15,427 nucleotides of DNA from Bacillota bacterium (GCA_023460575.1 JAEWPQ010000010.1:1-15427); one strand, 5' to 3'; positions 1 through 7,381 are shown, numbered from the stretch's first letter. Notes: generated by a model from the letters alone, not told the origin. Program-made: numbers and translations.

Positions 1-811
1 GCATAATTCCAACATGGAGCTGGTTGCCCAGGGCGCCGGCAATATCTGTTCCGCCCTTTTTGGGGGAATTCCGGCGACAGGAGCCATTGCGAGAACTGCA
101 GCAAACATAAAAAACGGCGGAAGAACACCTGTTGCAGGCATGGTCCACGCTGGTATGCTTCTGCTGGTTCTTGTATTTTTAATGCCTTATGCTGCGCTTA
201 TTCCAATGCCGGCCATAGCAGCCATTCTTTTTATGGTAGCATATAACATGAGTGAGTGGAGATCCTTTCTTTCCATCGTGAAAACGGCTCCCAAAAGTGA
301 CTGGTCTGTGCTTCTTGTCACCTTTGTATTTACCGTTGCATTCGATCTGGTTGCGGCCATTGCAGTGGGAATTTTATTTGCTTCCCTGCTGTTTATGAAA
401 CGTATGGCAGATGTGACTGAAATAAGCAGCTGGAAATATTTAGAGGATGAAGAGGAAAACAGCGGGGAGTCCATAGACTTAAAACCTGTGCCAAAGCATG
501 TGGCAGTCTTTGAGGTGAGCGGTCCTATGTTTTTCGGCGCTGCGGAAAAGATTTCCCAGCTGATAATAGAAGAGGGGAAGAGAGTTCTGATTCTTCGTAT
601 GAGAAGTGTTCCGGCGATGGATGCGACGGCATTAAAAAGTCTGGAAAAACTGCATCAGTATTTAAAGAAGAAGCATGTGACCCTTATTTTATCCCATGTG
701 AATGAACAGCCCATGTCCATGATGGAAAGGGCAGGCTTTCTGGAGTCAGTGGGAAGGGAGAACCTGGCGGAGTGTATTGATGAGGCGCTTTCTTTTGCTG
801 CCGGTCTCTGA
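1..811 (+). CDS. SulP-family anion transporter, C-terminal part with STAS domain (5' end outside window)
   Basis: This is the 3' end of an inner-membrane SulP (SLC26-like) transporter, a family that moves sulfate, bicarbonate or dicarboxylates. The frame is open from base 2, and residues before the first internal ATG (HNSN) continue the family pattern, so the gene starts upstream of the window. Visible are the signature GGIPATGAIARTAANIKNGG, about four hydrophobic membrane segments in the first 130 residues, an acidic linker (EDEEEN), and a cytoplasmic STAS domain over roughly the last 110 residues with the typical RMRSVPAMDATAL strand-loop-helix. The STAS domain usually regulates transport. 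The substrate cannot be told from this fragment. Family assignment is firm. It is the last gene of its unit, since a strong terminator follows within 10 bases. Confidence 0.93.
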   Translation, partial: HNSNMELVAQGAGNICSALFGGIPATGAIARTAANIKNGGRTPVAGMVHAGMLLLVLVFLMPYAALIPMPAIAAILFMVAYNMSEWRSFLSIVKTAPKSDWSVLLVTFVFTVAFDLVAAIAVGILFASLLFMKRMADVTEISSWKYLEDEEENSGESIDLKPVPKHVAVFEVSGPMFFGAAEKISQLIIEEGKRVLILRMRSVPAMDATALKSLEKLHQYLKKKHVTLILSHVNEQPMSMMERAGFLESVGRENLAECIDEALSFAAGL

Positions 812-819
812 CATAGTAT

Positions 820-890
820 AAAAAAGAAGAGGAGATTGAACAAACACAGATTATGGTGTGATTGTTCAATCTCCTCTTCTTTTTTGTCCT
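820..890 (+). terminator. Long perfect-stem intrinsic terminator after the SulP gene
   Basis: Bases 820-843 pair without mismatch with 862-885 (24 bp). The loop 844-861 can form a further small ACAC/GTGT helix. The descending arm ends in a run of T (880-885). The stem starts with A and ends with T runs, so it could also terminate transcription from the other strand. It separates the SulP gene from the TRAP locus. Confidence 0.93.
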
Positions 891-952
891 ATTCGCCTTC
901 TTTTGTGAAATATGCATAAAAAATTATGATAAAAATATGCAATAGAGACATA

Positions 953-981
953 TTGACACTAACATACTAATATGTTAGTAT
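953..981 (+). promoter_or_regulatory. Sigma-A-type promoter of the TRAP locus
   Basis: A perfect -35 box TTGACA (953-958), a 17-bp spacer and a -10 box TAGTAT (976-981, 4 of 6 to consensus with the key first, second and last bases). Transcription would start near 988, giving a leader of about 25 bases. The RBS GAGGAGG lies just before the ATG at 1013. The spacer and -10 are entirely inside the palindrome at 958-987, so a bound regulator should block polymerase. Confidence 0.75.
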
Positions 982-987
982 GTTAGT
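958..987 (+). promoter_or_regulatory. 30-bp near-perfect palindromic operator with four pentamer half-sites
   Basis: The sequence is symmetric about 972.5; 14 of 15 base pairs match and only 971/974 breaks the symmetry. It contains four half-sites: ACTAA at 958-962 and 966-970, and the complement TTAGT at 975-979 and 983-987. Neighbouring half-sites on one side are 8 bp apart. This suits two regulator dimers or one dimer with overlapping registers. The most likely ligand-responsive regulator is the GntR/FCD protein encoded at 5521-6228 (inference from linkage only). Confidence 0.78.
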
Positions 988-1012
988 AACAAATTAATGA
1001 GGAGGAACTCTT

Positions 1013-2035
1013 ATGAAAAAACAAATTATGGCAACATTATTAATTGCAGCTATGGCGGTTTCAGCCACAGGCTGCGGCGCTGCGTCAAATGGTGGGAATG
1101 CATCGGCTGGTACCGGGCAGGGAGGAAAATCTAAGACTTATACCTTAAAAGTTGGCACTGTTTTAACTGAAGCAGATCCGATTTTTTTAGGCCTGGAAGA
1201 GTTTAAGAAAAATGTTGAGGCAAAGACAGATGGGAATGTAAGCGTAGAGCTTTATTCCGGATCTCAGCTTGGTGCAGACGAAGATGTTTTAGAGCAGGCT
1301 AAGGTTGGTGCTGGTGTAGGAATTATAACAGATCCCGGACGTATGGCTAATTATATTAAAGATTTTGGTATCTTAAGCGGCCCGTATCTTGCAGACGATT
1401 ATGAGGGAGCTCTTGCTCTTATGAACACTTCTGTATATAAAGATCTTGCAGATGAGTTCAAGAATGATGGATTCAAAATTTTATCCTTTAACTATTATCA
1501 GGGCAGCAGAAACCTTTTCACAAAGACTCCCGTTTCCAAACCGGAGGACTTAAATGGATTAAGAATCAGAAGTTCAGGTTCTGATGTGGTTACAAAATCA
1601 CTGGAAGCCATGGGAGCTAATACAACTGTTCTTGCCTGGTCAGAAGCATATCAGGCTTTGCAGCAGAAAGTAATTGAAGGAGTGGAAGTGCATAACTCTG
1701 CGGCGGTTGGCTCCAGCATCTATGAGGTTACAGATTATGTTACATTAACGGGTCATTTCCAGCTGCTCACAGGACTGGTAATCTCAAACGACTGGTTTGA
1801 CAAATTACCGGAAGAATATCAGAAAATACTGGAAGAGGAATCTTATAATGCCGGCAAACATGCCTCATCGATTGTAATCGAAAAAGACAGTGAATATCTA
1901 CAGAAATGTATTGAAGGCGGTGTAGAAGTTGTGGACTGTGACAAAGAAGCGTTTAAGGAAGCAGCAGATAAAGCTTACGATGAACTCGGCTATAGAGAAT
2001 TAAAGAATAAATTAGTAGCTGAACTTGGAAAATAA
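1013..2035 (+). CDS. dctP: TRAP transporter solute-binding lipoprotein (DctP/YiaO type)
   Basis: This is the extracytoplasmic substrate-binding subunit of a tripartite ATP-independent periplasmic transporter. The protein has 340 residues, usual for the family. The N-terminus has a lysine-rich start, a hydrophobic core and a lipobox ending in Cys21 (SATGC), so it is predicted to be lipid-anchored on the outer face of the membrane, as expected in a Gram-positive cell. A Gly/Ser-rich tether follows to about residue 40. The DctP fold covers the rest. GLRIR (182-186) places the conserved carboxylate-binding arginine at R186, and SEAYQAL (210-216) is the family's hinge motif, so the ligand is probably an organic or sugar acid. 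The start is set by GAGGAGG seven bases upstream. It is first in the operon, directly behind the palindromic operator. Ligand identity is inferred from the neighbours. Confidence 0.95.
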   Translation: MKKQIMATLLIAAMAVSATGCGAASNGGNASAGTGQGGKSKTYTLKVGTVLTEADPIFLGLEEFKKNVEAKTDGNVSVELYSGSQLGADEDVLEQAKVGAGVGIITDPGRMANYIKDFGILSGPYLADDYEGALALMNTSVYKDLADEFKNDGFKILSFNYYQGSRNLFTKTPVSKPEDLNGLRIRSSGSDVVTKSLEAMGANTTVLAWSEAYQALQQKVIEGVEVHNSAAVGSSIYEVTDYVTLTGHFQLLTGLVISNDWFDKLPEEYQKILEEESYNAGKHASSIVIEKDSEYLQKCIEGGVEVVDCDKEAFKEAADKAYDELGYRELKNKLVAELGK

Positions 2036-2051
2036 CAGATCGGAGTTAAAA

Positions 2052-2552
2052 ATGTTAGAACACGTGGAAGAAATTTTTGAAAGTATCGGATTGTCGCTGT
2101 TAATTATATTGGTATTCTCAGCGGCAGTATTACGATTTTTTGGAGTTGATATGTCATGGTCGACAGATCTGGCACAACTTACTTTTGCCTGGGTCTGCTT
2201 TATAGGAGCTGACCTGGCAATTCGGAAAAACAGGCATATGGGTGTTGATATGCTGGTCAACCGTTTTCCCCTTAATGTGAGGAATGGGATTTACCTTTTT
2301 AACAGCATTTTAATGCTTTGCTTTCTGGTTTTTGTTGTATATTACGGCACCAATTTGTGTATTACCAACTTTCAAAGAAAGTTTAATACGCTGCCGATCA
2401 GCTACTCATTTGCAACGGCAAGCGGTCCCGTAGGTGGTCTTCTTATGATTTTTTCCTTGGTTGAAAACATTAGAAAATATATTGTCAACTATGCAAAGAA
2501 GGACTATACAAATCTTGTAAAAGCAGAAACGGAAGGAGGGGATATCCTGTGA
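2052..2552 (+). CDS. dctQ: TRAP transporter small membrane subunit (DctQ/YiaM type)
   Basis: This is the small integral membrane subunit of the TRAP transporter, which forms a complex with the large DctM subunit. The protein has 166 residues and about four membrane helices. The family signature appears as WSTDLAQLTFAWVCFIGAD followed by the RKNRHMGVDML segment (positively charged loop, His, Val-Asp). I chose the ATG at 2052 because GGAG lies at 2042-2045 with good spacing. An in-frame TTG at 2025 would overlap the end of dctP and has no clear RBS. The stop codon overlaps the GTG start of dctM, implying coupled translation and equal stoichiometry of the two membrane subunits. Confidence 0.93.
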   Translation: MLEHVEEIFESIGLSLLIILVFSAAVLRFFGVDMSWSTDLAQLTFAWVCFIGADLAIRKNRHMGVDMLVNRFPLNVRNGIYLFNSILMLCFLVFVVYYGTNLCITNFQRKFNTLPISYSFATASGPVGGLLMIFSLVENIRKYIVNYAKKDYTNLVKAETEGGDIL

Positions 2553-3826
2553 TTTGGCTCGGATTAACTTTTATATTCTTGTTAGCAATTGGTATGCCGG
2601 TTGCATTTTCGGTGGGAATATCAAGTCTGGTATATTTTGTGGTTGAGCAGGTACCAGTGCAGATCGTAGTACAGAGAATGGTAAGCAGTACCCAGTCATT
2701 CTCTCTGCTTGCTGTTCCATTTTTCGTTCTGGCAGGAAACTTAATGAATGAGACTGGTATTACAAAGCGGTTAATTAAGTTTTCTACTGTACTTACCGGA
2801 CATATGCTTGGAGGCCTGGCTCAGGTATCTGTGGTTTTAAGCCTGCTGATGGGTGGAATTTCCGGTTCTGCAACTGCAGATGCAGCTATGGAATGCCGAA
2901 TTCTTGGACCCGATATGGAAAAACGTGGTTTCAACAAAGGCTTTACGGCAGCAATACTTGCAATGGGAGGTTTGATCACTGCAACCTTTCCGCCCAGCGT
3001 CGGTCTGATTCTCTATGGAGTGACAGGGGAGGTTTCCATTGGACGTCTGTTTATGGCTGGAGTAATCCCCAGTCTGCTTATGACGATATTCCTGATGATT
3101 GCAGTTCGTTTTATTTCCAAAAAGAGGAATTATGCAAAAGAGTTTGAAAAGGCGCCGACATTCAAGGATGTATTAACCGGGATTGCGGATAATATCTGGG
3201 CTATCATGTTTCCAATTATATTAATTGTTGGAATCCGGTTTGGTTTGTTTACTCCATCAGAAGCTGGTGCGTTTGCGGTAGTTTATGCTTTTTTGGTTGG
3301 TATCTTTGTTTATAAAGAACTGACTATTAAGAAGCTGTTCCATGTCTTAAAGCAGACAGGGGTGGATCTTGCAGTTATTATGTTTATTATCATCTGCTCC
3401 AATGCATTTGGTTATGCACTGGTAACCGGTCAGGTTCCTCAGACTTTGGCAGCATTGATTTCTGGGATCTCTTCAAATAAATATGTAGTTCTGGCAATTG
3501 TTCTTGTATTTGTTTTTGTTGTCGGTATGTTCATGGAAGCAACTGCTAATGTATTGATTCTGACACCGATTTTCCTGCCTATTATGACATCACTGGGAAT
3601 TGATCCGGTTCATTTTGGAATTCTTTTCATGATATTAGTAACAATGGGAGGTATGACTCCTCCAATTGGTGTAACAATGTATACTGCATGCGGAATATTA
3701 GACTGTCCGGTTGAAGTGTACACCAAAGAATCTATACCGTTTATCATCGCGGTTGTCGCGCTTTTGGTCATTCTTGCGCTGTTTCCGCAAATCGTACTTT
3801 TTATACCAAATTTGGTTTATGGCTAA
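2549..3826 (+). CDS. dctM: TRAP transporter large permease subunit (DctM/YiaN type)
   Basis: This is the large permease subunit, which carries out Na+- or H+-driven import of the ligand delivered by the binding protein. The protein has 425 residues, the normal length, and is hydrophobic throughout with about 11-12 membrane segments. Family features include the N-terminal GMPVAFSVGISSLVYF, the GGISGSATADAA loop, the TATFPPSVGLILYG loop and the second-half repeat GGMTPPIGVTMY. The start is GTG at 2549, read from a strong AAGGAGGGG, and shares four bases with the dctQ stop. A 22-base gap with RBS AGGAAAGGA leads to the reductase gene, so transport and first metabolic step are co-transcribed. Confidence 0.96.
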   Translation: MIWLGLTFIFLLAIGMPVAFSVGISSLVYFVVEQVPVQIVVQRMVSSTQSFSLLAVPFFVLAGNLMNETGITKRLIKFSTVLTGHMLGGLAQVSVVLSLLMGGISGSATADAAMECRILGPDMEKRGFNKGFTAAILAMGGLITATFPPSVGLILYGVTGEVSIGRLFMAGVIPSLLMTIFLMIAVRFISKKRNYAKEFEKAPTFKDVLTGIADNIWAIMFPIILIVGIRFGLFTPSEAGAFAVVYAFLVGIFVYKELTIKKLFHVLKQTGVDLAVIMFIIICSNAFGYALVTGQVPQTLAALISGISSNKYVVLAIVLVFVFVVGMFMEATANVLILTPIFLPIMTSLGIDPVHFGILFMILVTMGGMTPPIGVTMYTACGILDCPVEVYTKESIPFIIAVVALLVILALFPQIVLFIPNLVYG

Positions 3827-3848
3827 TTGCAGGAAAGGATAAAATAAT

Positions 3849-4859
3849 ATGAGATTATCATTTGAGGAAATTCAGAGCGAAATAAAAAGAGTATTTATGA
3901 AATACGGGTTAAGTGAAGAGAAGGCGGATATCTGTGCCAGAATTCACACCGAATCTACTTATGACGGAATCTATTCACACGGAACAAACCGTGTGGCAAG
4001 ATTTGTTGATTACATTAATAAAGGCTGGGTAGATGTTAATGCGGAACCAACAGTAGAAAAATCATTTGGTGCAATTGAAGTATTGAATGGAAATATGGGA
4101 CCTGGTATTTTAAATGCTCTTAAGGGAACAGACCGTGCAATGGAACTTGCAGACCAGTTTGGTATAGGAATGGTCGGACTTAAGAACACAACCCATTGGA
4201 TGAGAGGCGGCACTTATGGACTTTATGCCGCAAAGAAAGGTTATATTGCAATTATGTGGACCAATACGGAGTCCTGTATGCCGCCATGGGGAGGAAAAGA
4301 GTGTAAGCTTGGAAATAATCCTTTCGTAATGGCTATGCCGGGTCCGGATGGGGGAGATCCGATCCAGATGGATATGGCGATATCACAGTATGCATACGGA
4401 AAGCTTCAGGTAACAAGACTTGCTGGTAAAAAGCTTCCGTTCCCTGGTGGTTTTGATAAAGACGGTAATGTTACCGATGATCCTGGTGCAATTGAAGAGT
4501 CTATGAGAATTATGCCAATTGGTTATTGGAAAGGATCCAGTTTTTCCTTTATGCTTGATATCCTTGGATCAGCATTAACGGGAGGAATTGGTGCGGCTGA
4601 CCTGGATAAGAAAAATATGGGAAGCTGCGGAGGCGCTTCTCAGGTTATTATTGTGATTGATCCGAATAAAACTACAACCATGGACGAGATGTCTGAAAGT
4701 GTGAAAAAAGCGATTGCACATATTAAGAGCTCTGCGCCGTCAGAAAAGTCTTCCGGTATAATCGCACCAGGAGAAGATTATGTCCAGTTCCGCAAAGATC
4801 ATGATACAAACGGTATTTTCGTTGACGACAGCGTATGGGAAGAAATAAAATCCTTATAG
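3849..4859 (+). CDS. yiaK: 2,3-diketo-L-gulonate reductase-like NAD(P)H oxidoreductase (YiaK/DlgD, Ldh2 family)
   Basis: This is a cytoplasmic member of the malate/lactate/ureidoglycolate dehydrogenase family (PF02615), whose fold differs from classic Rossmann dehydrogenases. From memory of the E. coli YiaK sequence, the match runs the full length: YSHGTNR (42-48, catalytic His44), NTTHWMRGGTYG, MWTNTES, MPPWGGKECKLGNNP (144-158), YGKLQVTRLAGKKLP and PIGYWKGSSFSFMLD. Its 336 residues compare with 332 in E. coli. YiaK reduces 2,3-diketo-L-gulonate, a breakdown product of ascorbate, to 3-keto-L-gulonate with NADH. Adjacency to a TRAP transporter and a YiaL homologue, as in E. coli yiaKLMNO, supports a sugar-acid role. 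The exact substrate could still be another 2-keto or 2,3-diketo sugar acid. Confidence 0.88.
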   Translation: MRLSFEEIQSEIKRVFMKYGLSEEKADICARIHTESTYDGIYSHGTNRVARFVDYINKGWVDVNAEPTVEKSFGAIEVLNGNMGPGILNALKGTDRAMELADQFGIGMVGLKNTTHWMRGGTYGLYAAKKGYIAIMWTNTESCMPPWGGKECKLGNNPFVMAMPGPDGGDPIQMDMAISQYAYGKLQVTRLAGKKLPFPGGFDKDGNVTDDPGAIEESMRIMPIGYWKGSSFSFMLDILGSALTGGIGAADLDKKNMGSCGGASQVIIVIDPNKTTTMDEMSESVKKAIAHIKSSAPSEKSSGIIAPGEDYVQFRKDHDTNGIFVDDSVWEEIKSL

Positions 4860-4878
4860 ATAATGGAAGGGTAAACTT

Positions 4879-5367
4879 ATGATATTGGATCAAATCATTT
4901 ATCTGGATCGATATAGCGCTGTGGATGACGGTATAAAGGCAGCACTGGAGTTCATTCATTCACATAAGGATGAGGCTGAGATGCCGGATGGAAAATATGA
5001 AATCATAAAAGATAAAGTAACCGCATTTGTTGTATCGAAAGATACGGTAGAGGAAGCGGCTGCTGAAATGGAGATTCATAAAAAATTCATGGATATCCAT
5101 TATGTCCTGAAAGGAAGGGAAACCTGTTGTCTGGCGGATCTTCCGAATGATATAGAATCCTGCAGTTATAATGAGGAAGCAGATATCACATTTTTTCCGG
5201 GCGCAACAGAGAATTTCATTACCATTGGCAGCGGTGAATTCTATGCAGTGTGGCCGTATGAACCTCATAAACCGCTGTGTAATCCAGGGACGGAATCTGA
5301 GTTCGTAAAAAAGATAATCTGTAAAGTAAAGATAGACGGCAAACCGGGTGAATTCTGCAAAAATTGA
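4879..5367 (+). CDS. yiaL: YiaL/YhcH/EbgC-family (DUF386) protein
   Basis: This is a small soluble cupin-like protein of 162 residues (PF04074 family), the usual length. Conserved features are EIHKKFMDIHYVLKGRE (65-81), holding the Glu, His and Asp residues of the presumed metal or sugar site, and FPGATENFITIGSGEFYAVWPYEPHKP, the strand pair ending in a conserved His130. Members occur in sugar-acid and sialic-acid operons (YhcH, TabA, EbgC) and have been proposed to act as anomerases or auxiliary isomerases; no firm reaction is established. Here it directly follows yiaK (19-base gap, RBS GGAAGGG), as YiaL accompanies YiaK in E. coli. It is rich in Cys for a cytoplasmic protein of this size (C83, C84, C95, C134, C148, C160), of unknown meaning. 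Confidence 0.88.
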   Translation: MILDQIIYLDRYSAVDDGIKAALEFIHSHKDEAEMPDGKYEIIKDKVTAFVVSKDTVEEAAAEMEIHKKFMDIHYVLKGRETCCLADLPNDIESCSYNEEADITFFPGATENFITIGSGEFYAVWPYEPHKPLCNPGTESEFVKKIICKVKIDGKPGEFCKN

Positions 5368-5429
5368 TAATAGCTGCATCTTGTTACGGGCTGGCACTGT
5401 ACTGTCCAAGGTTTAAATATCTGGATTTC

Positions 5430-5450
5430 AAATGTAAAATATGTTAATAT
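5430..5450 (+). promoter_or_regulatory. Possible promoter and operator half-site upstream of gntR
   Basis: The 153-base gap between yiaL and gntR is AT-rich and has no convincing terminator. An extended -10 (TG at 5442-5443, then TAATAT at 5445-5450) has no good -35. The 11-mer at 5440-5450 matches the operator sequence at 971-981 in 10 of 11 bases, which hints at autoregulation by the GntR protein. Both points are weak, and gntR may simply be read through from the TRAP operon. Confidence 0.35.
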
Positions 5451-5520
5451 ATGTGATAAGAAGTCCAATAAAGGTCTTTTTCAAACAAGAACGAAATATT
5501 TAAAATAAGGATGGAACTGC

Positions 5521-6228
5521 ATGCAAATTACTGCCCGATATGCAAACGAAACTGCAAGAGAATATGCACTTAGAATGTTGAGAGAAAATATTATTTCCAT
5601 GGAGCTAAAACCAGGAAGTCCAGTCAGTGTTTATGAGTTATCAGAAGAACTTGGAATCAGCAGGACTCCTGTCAGAGAGGCTTTGCTGGAGCTTAACAGA
5701 GCAAGGATTATTGAAGTATATCCTCAGAGAGGAAGTATTATTGCCTACATTGATACGGATATGGTTGAGGAGGCAAGATTCTTAAGAGCAGTTCTGGAAG
5801 TTGCTATTGTCAAATTGGCATGCGATATTGTCAGACCAGAGGATATTGTTGAACTTGATATGAATGTGAAGATGCAGGAGGTATGTGCAGAGAGCCACAT
5901 GCATAGCAGACTGCTTCAGCTGGATAATGAATTTCATTTTAAGTTATATAAGATGTGCAGGAAGGAAGATATATTTACGATTAAAGATATGATGTCCATA
6001 CATTTTGACCGCGTTCGGAATATGAGTCTCAATGCAGTAAAAGATTTAAAAATTGTGAGTGATCATAAAAACATTCTGGAGGCAATCAAGAATAAGGACA
6101 AAGAAGCAGCTAAAAAATGCATGGAAAAGCATCTTAGCGGTTATTCGATGGATGACGAATCTCAGATGAGAGAGCTCTATCCCGAATATTTTAAAGATAA
6201 TGCTAAATGGTTATCTGAAACAAAATAA
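5521..6228 (+). CDS. GntR-family transcriptional regulator, FCD (FadR) subfamily
   Basis: This is a DNA-binding regulator of 235 residues, normal for FadR-type GntR proteins. A winged helix-turn-helix spans about residues 12-75 (VYELSEELGISRTPVREAL, then an RGSIIA wing). An all-helical FCD ligand domain spans about 85-215. The four metal-binding residues of FCD are all present: Asp135 (LDNEFHF), His139, His182 (DHKNIL) and His204 (EKHLSGY), so the effector is probably a carboxylate coordinated through a metal. Such proteins usually release DNA on binding their sugar-acid or organic-acid effector. The start is the ATG at 5521, behind AAGGA at 5507-5511. It is the only regulator in the locus and the natural candidate for the palindrome at 958-987; that link is inferred. 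Confidence 0.93.
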   Translation: MQITARYANETAREYALRMLRENIISMELKPGSPVSVYELSEELGISRTPVREALLELNRARIIEVYPQRGSIIAYIDTDMVEEARFLRAVLEVAIVKLACDIVRPEDIVELDMNVKMQEVCAESHMHSRLLQLDNEFHFKLYKMCRKEDIFTIKDMMSIHFDRVRNMSLNAVKDLKIVSDHKNILEAIKNKDKEAAKKCMEKHLSGYSMDDESQMRELYPEYFKDNAKWLSETK

Positions 6229-6238
6229 TAAAAAAGCG

Positions 6239-6273
6239 GCAGAGCAGGGATTTACACAGTCCTGCTCTGTTTT
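6239..6273 (+). terminator. Terminator-like hairpin between gntR and the dehydrogenase gene
   Basis: CAGAGCAGG (6240-6248) pairs perfectly with CCTGCTCTG (6261-6269) around a 12-base loop, followed by four T (6270-6273). It begins 11 bases after the gntR stop and ends just before the RBS of the next gene. It could be a leaky terminator lowering expression of the dehydrogenase, or a processing or stability element in a single transcript. Confidence 0.6.
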
Positions 6274-6286
6274 GAAAGGATATACA

Positions 6287-7312
6287 ATGAAAGTCTTACG
6301 AGTGACAAATCCTGGAATTATAGAAGTTCAAAATGATACGAAACCGGTTATTGAAAAGGCTGATGATGTTATAATTAAGGTTAAAGCAGCTGGAATATGC
6401 GGTTCCGATATCAGTATATATAAAGGTACATCACCGGTTGCAACTTATCCCCGGGTAATTGGGCATGAATTTACTGGCGAAATAACAGAGATGGGGAAAG
6501 ACGTAAGCCGGATAAAGGATTTTAAGGTCGGAGATCATGTAGTGGTGAATCCGGTATGCAGTTGCGGAACCTGCCGAATCTGTCAGAAAGGCAGGGAAAA
6601 TGTATGTGCTAATTTATCGGTGATGGGAGTACATAGAGATGGTGGTTATGGTGAATATGTAAAAGTACCTGTTAAGAACGTATTTGCTGTCAGTAAGGAT
6701 ATCCCATGGGAAAAAGCAGCAATTGTGGAACCATATACGGTTGCGGCACAGGTAACAGCCCGGGGCGGCGTGGAAGCAGGAGATACGGTATTGATCTGCG
6801 GAAGCGGACAGATCGCATTGACCATTTTACAGGTCTGTAATATCCTCGGGGCAAGATGTATTATGACAGATCTGGTAGAGGACCGTTTAAAACGGGCAGA
6901 GGAATTTGGTGCATTTAAGACAATCAATTCAGGGAAAGAAGATGTGGTAGCCAGAGTCAAGGAAATTACAGATGGAATCGGTGCTGATGTTGCCATTGAT
7001 GCAGCATGTGTGGGAAAAACACTGGAACAGGCAGCATTAGCGGTTCGTTCCGGCGGAGTGGTTGTCACTATGGGATTCCATGATACCTTAACGCCTATTA
7101 CCGAATTTCAAATCACATCAAGAGAACTGGATATCAGAGGTTCCAGACTCAATAACAATAAATTCCCCCAGGTTATTGAATGGTTTGAAAGCGGAAAACT
7201 GGATCCGGGCAAGATTATAACAGACCGGTTCCATTTTACGGAAATTGAGAAGGCATTTGAGAAATTAAAAAATGAACCTGAATCGACCATGAAAGTGATT
7301 TTAACCTTTTAA
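6287..7312 (+). CDS. Zinc-dependent medium-chain alcohol/polyol/sugar-acid dehydrogenase (RspB/LgoD-like)
   Basis: This is a cytoplasmic NAD(P)-dependent dehydrogenase of 341 residues in the medium-chain (MDR) family. The GroES-like N-terminal domain carries catalytic zinc ligands Cys38 (GICGSD), His60-Glu61 (GHEFTGE) and Glu148 (VEPYTVA). The structural zinc lobe has Cys93, 96, 99 and 107. The Rossmann domain starts at ICGSGQIAL (170-178), and an Asp-containing loop after the second strand (TDLVEDRL) suggests a preference for NAD. The start at 6287 follows GAAAGGA; an in-frame ATG at 6200 would overlap gntR and lacks an RBS. The sequence style is close to RspB, L-galactonate and L-gulonate 5-dehydrogenases, which interconvert aldonates and keto-uronates. 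With a TRAP importer and a YiaK-like reductase nearby, an aldonic-acid substrate is likely; its identity is inferred. Confidence 0.88.
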   Translation: MKVLRVTNPGIIEVQNDTKPVIEKADDVIIKVKAAGICGSDISIYKGTSPVATYPRVIGHEFTGEITEMGKDVSRIKDFKVGDHVVVNPVCSCGTCRICQKGRENVCANLSVMGVHRDGGYGEYVKVPVKNVFAVSKDIPWEKAAIVEPYTVAAQVTARGGVEAGDTVLICGSGQIALTILQVCNILGARCIMTDLVEDRLKRAEEFGAFKTINSGKEDVVARVKEITDGIGADVAIDAACVGKTLEQAALAVRSGGVVVTMGFHDTLTPITEFQITSRELDIRGSRLNNNKFPQVIEWFESGKLDPGKIITDRFHFTEIEKAFEKLKNEPESTMKVILTF

Positions 7313-7318
7313 GACGGT

Positions 7319-7381
7319 TTTATAAATAAAAATAGTGACGAAGCCTTTTTAGCAGGTTTCGTCACTATTTTTATTTATAAA
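7319..7381 (+). terminator. 27-bp bidirectional terminator between convergent genes
   Basis: Bases 7319-7345 pair with 7355-7381 (27 bp with a single G-U pair at 7343/7357) around a 9-base loop. The arms are flanked by A and T runs in both directions. It serves the dehydrogenase gene on the plus strand and the deacetylase gene ending at 7393 on the minus strand. Confidence 0.93.

Noticed and set aside
2025..2051. An upstream TTG start for the TRAP small subunit overlapping dctP
   Set aside because: No RBS at proper spacing, whereas the ATG at 2052 has GGAG upstream and matches the usual N-terminus length.
4960..5409. A 149-codon open frame on the minus strand opposite yiaL
   Set aside because: Aromatic-rich, unlike any family I recognise, and fully antisense to a well-supported gene; an open shadow frame.
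6646..7068. A 140-codon minus-strand open frame within the zinc dehydrogenase gene
   Set aside because: It lies entirely opposite a strong family match, and its composition is that of a reverse-frame shadow.
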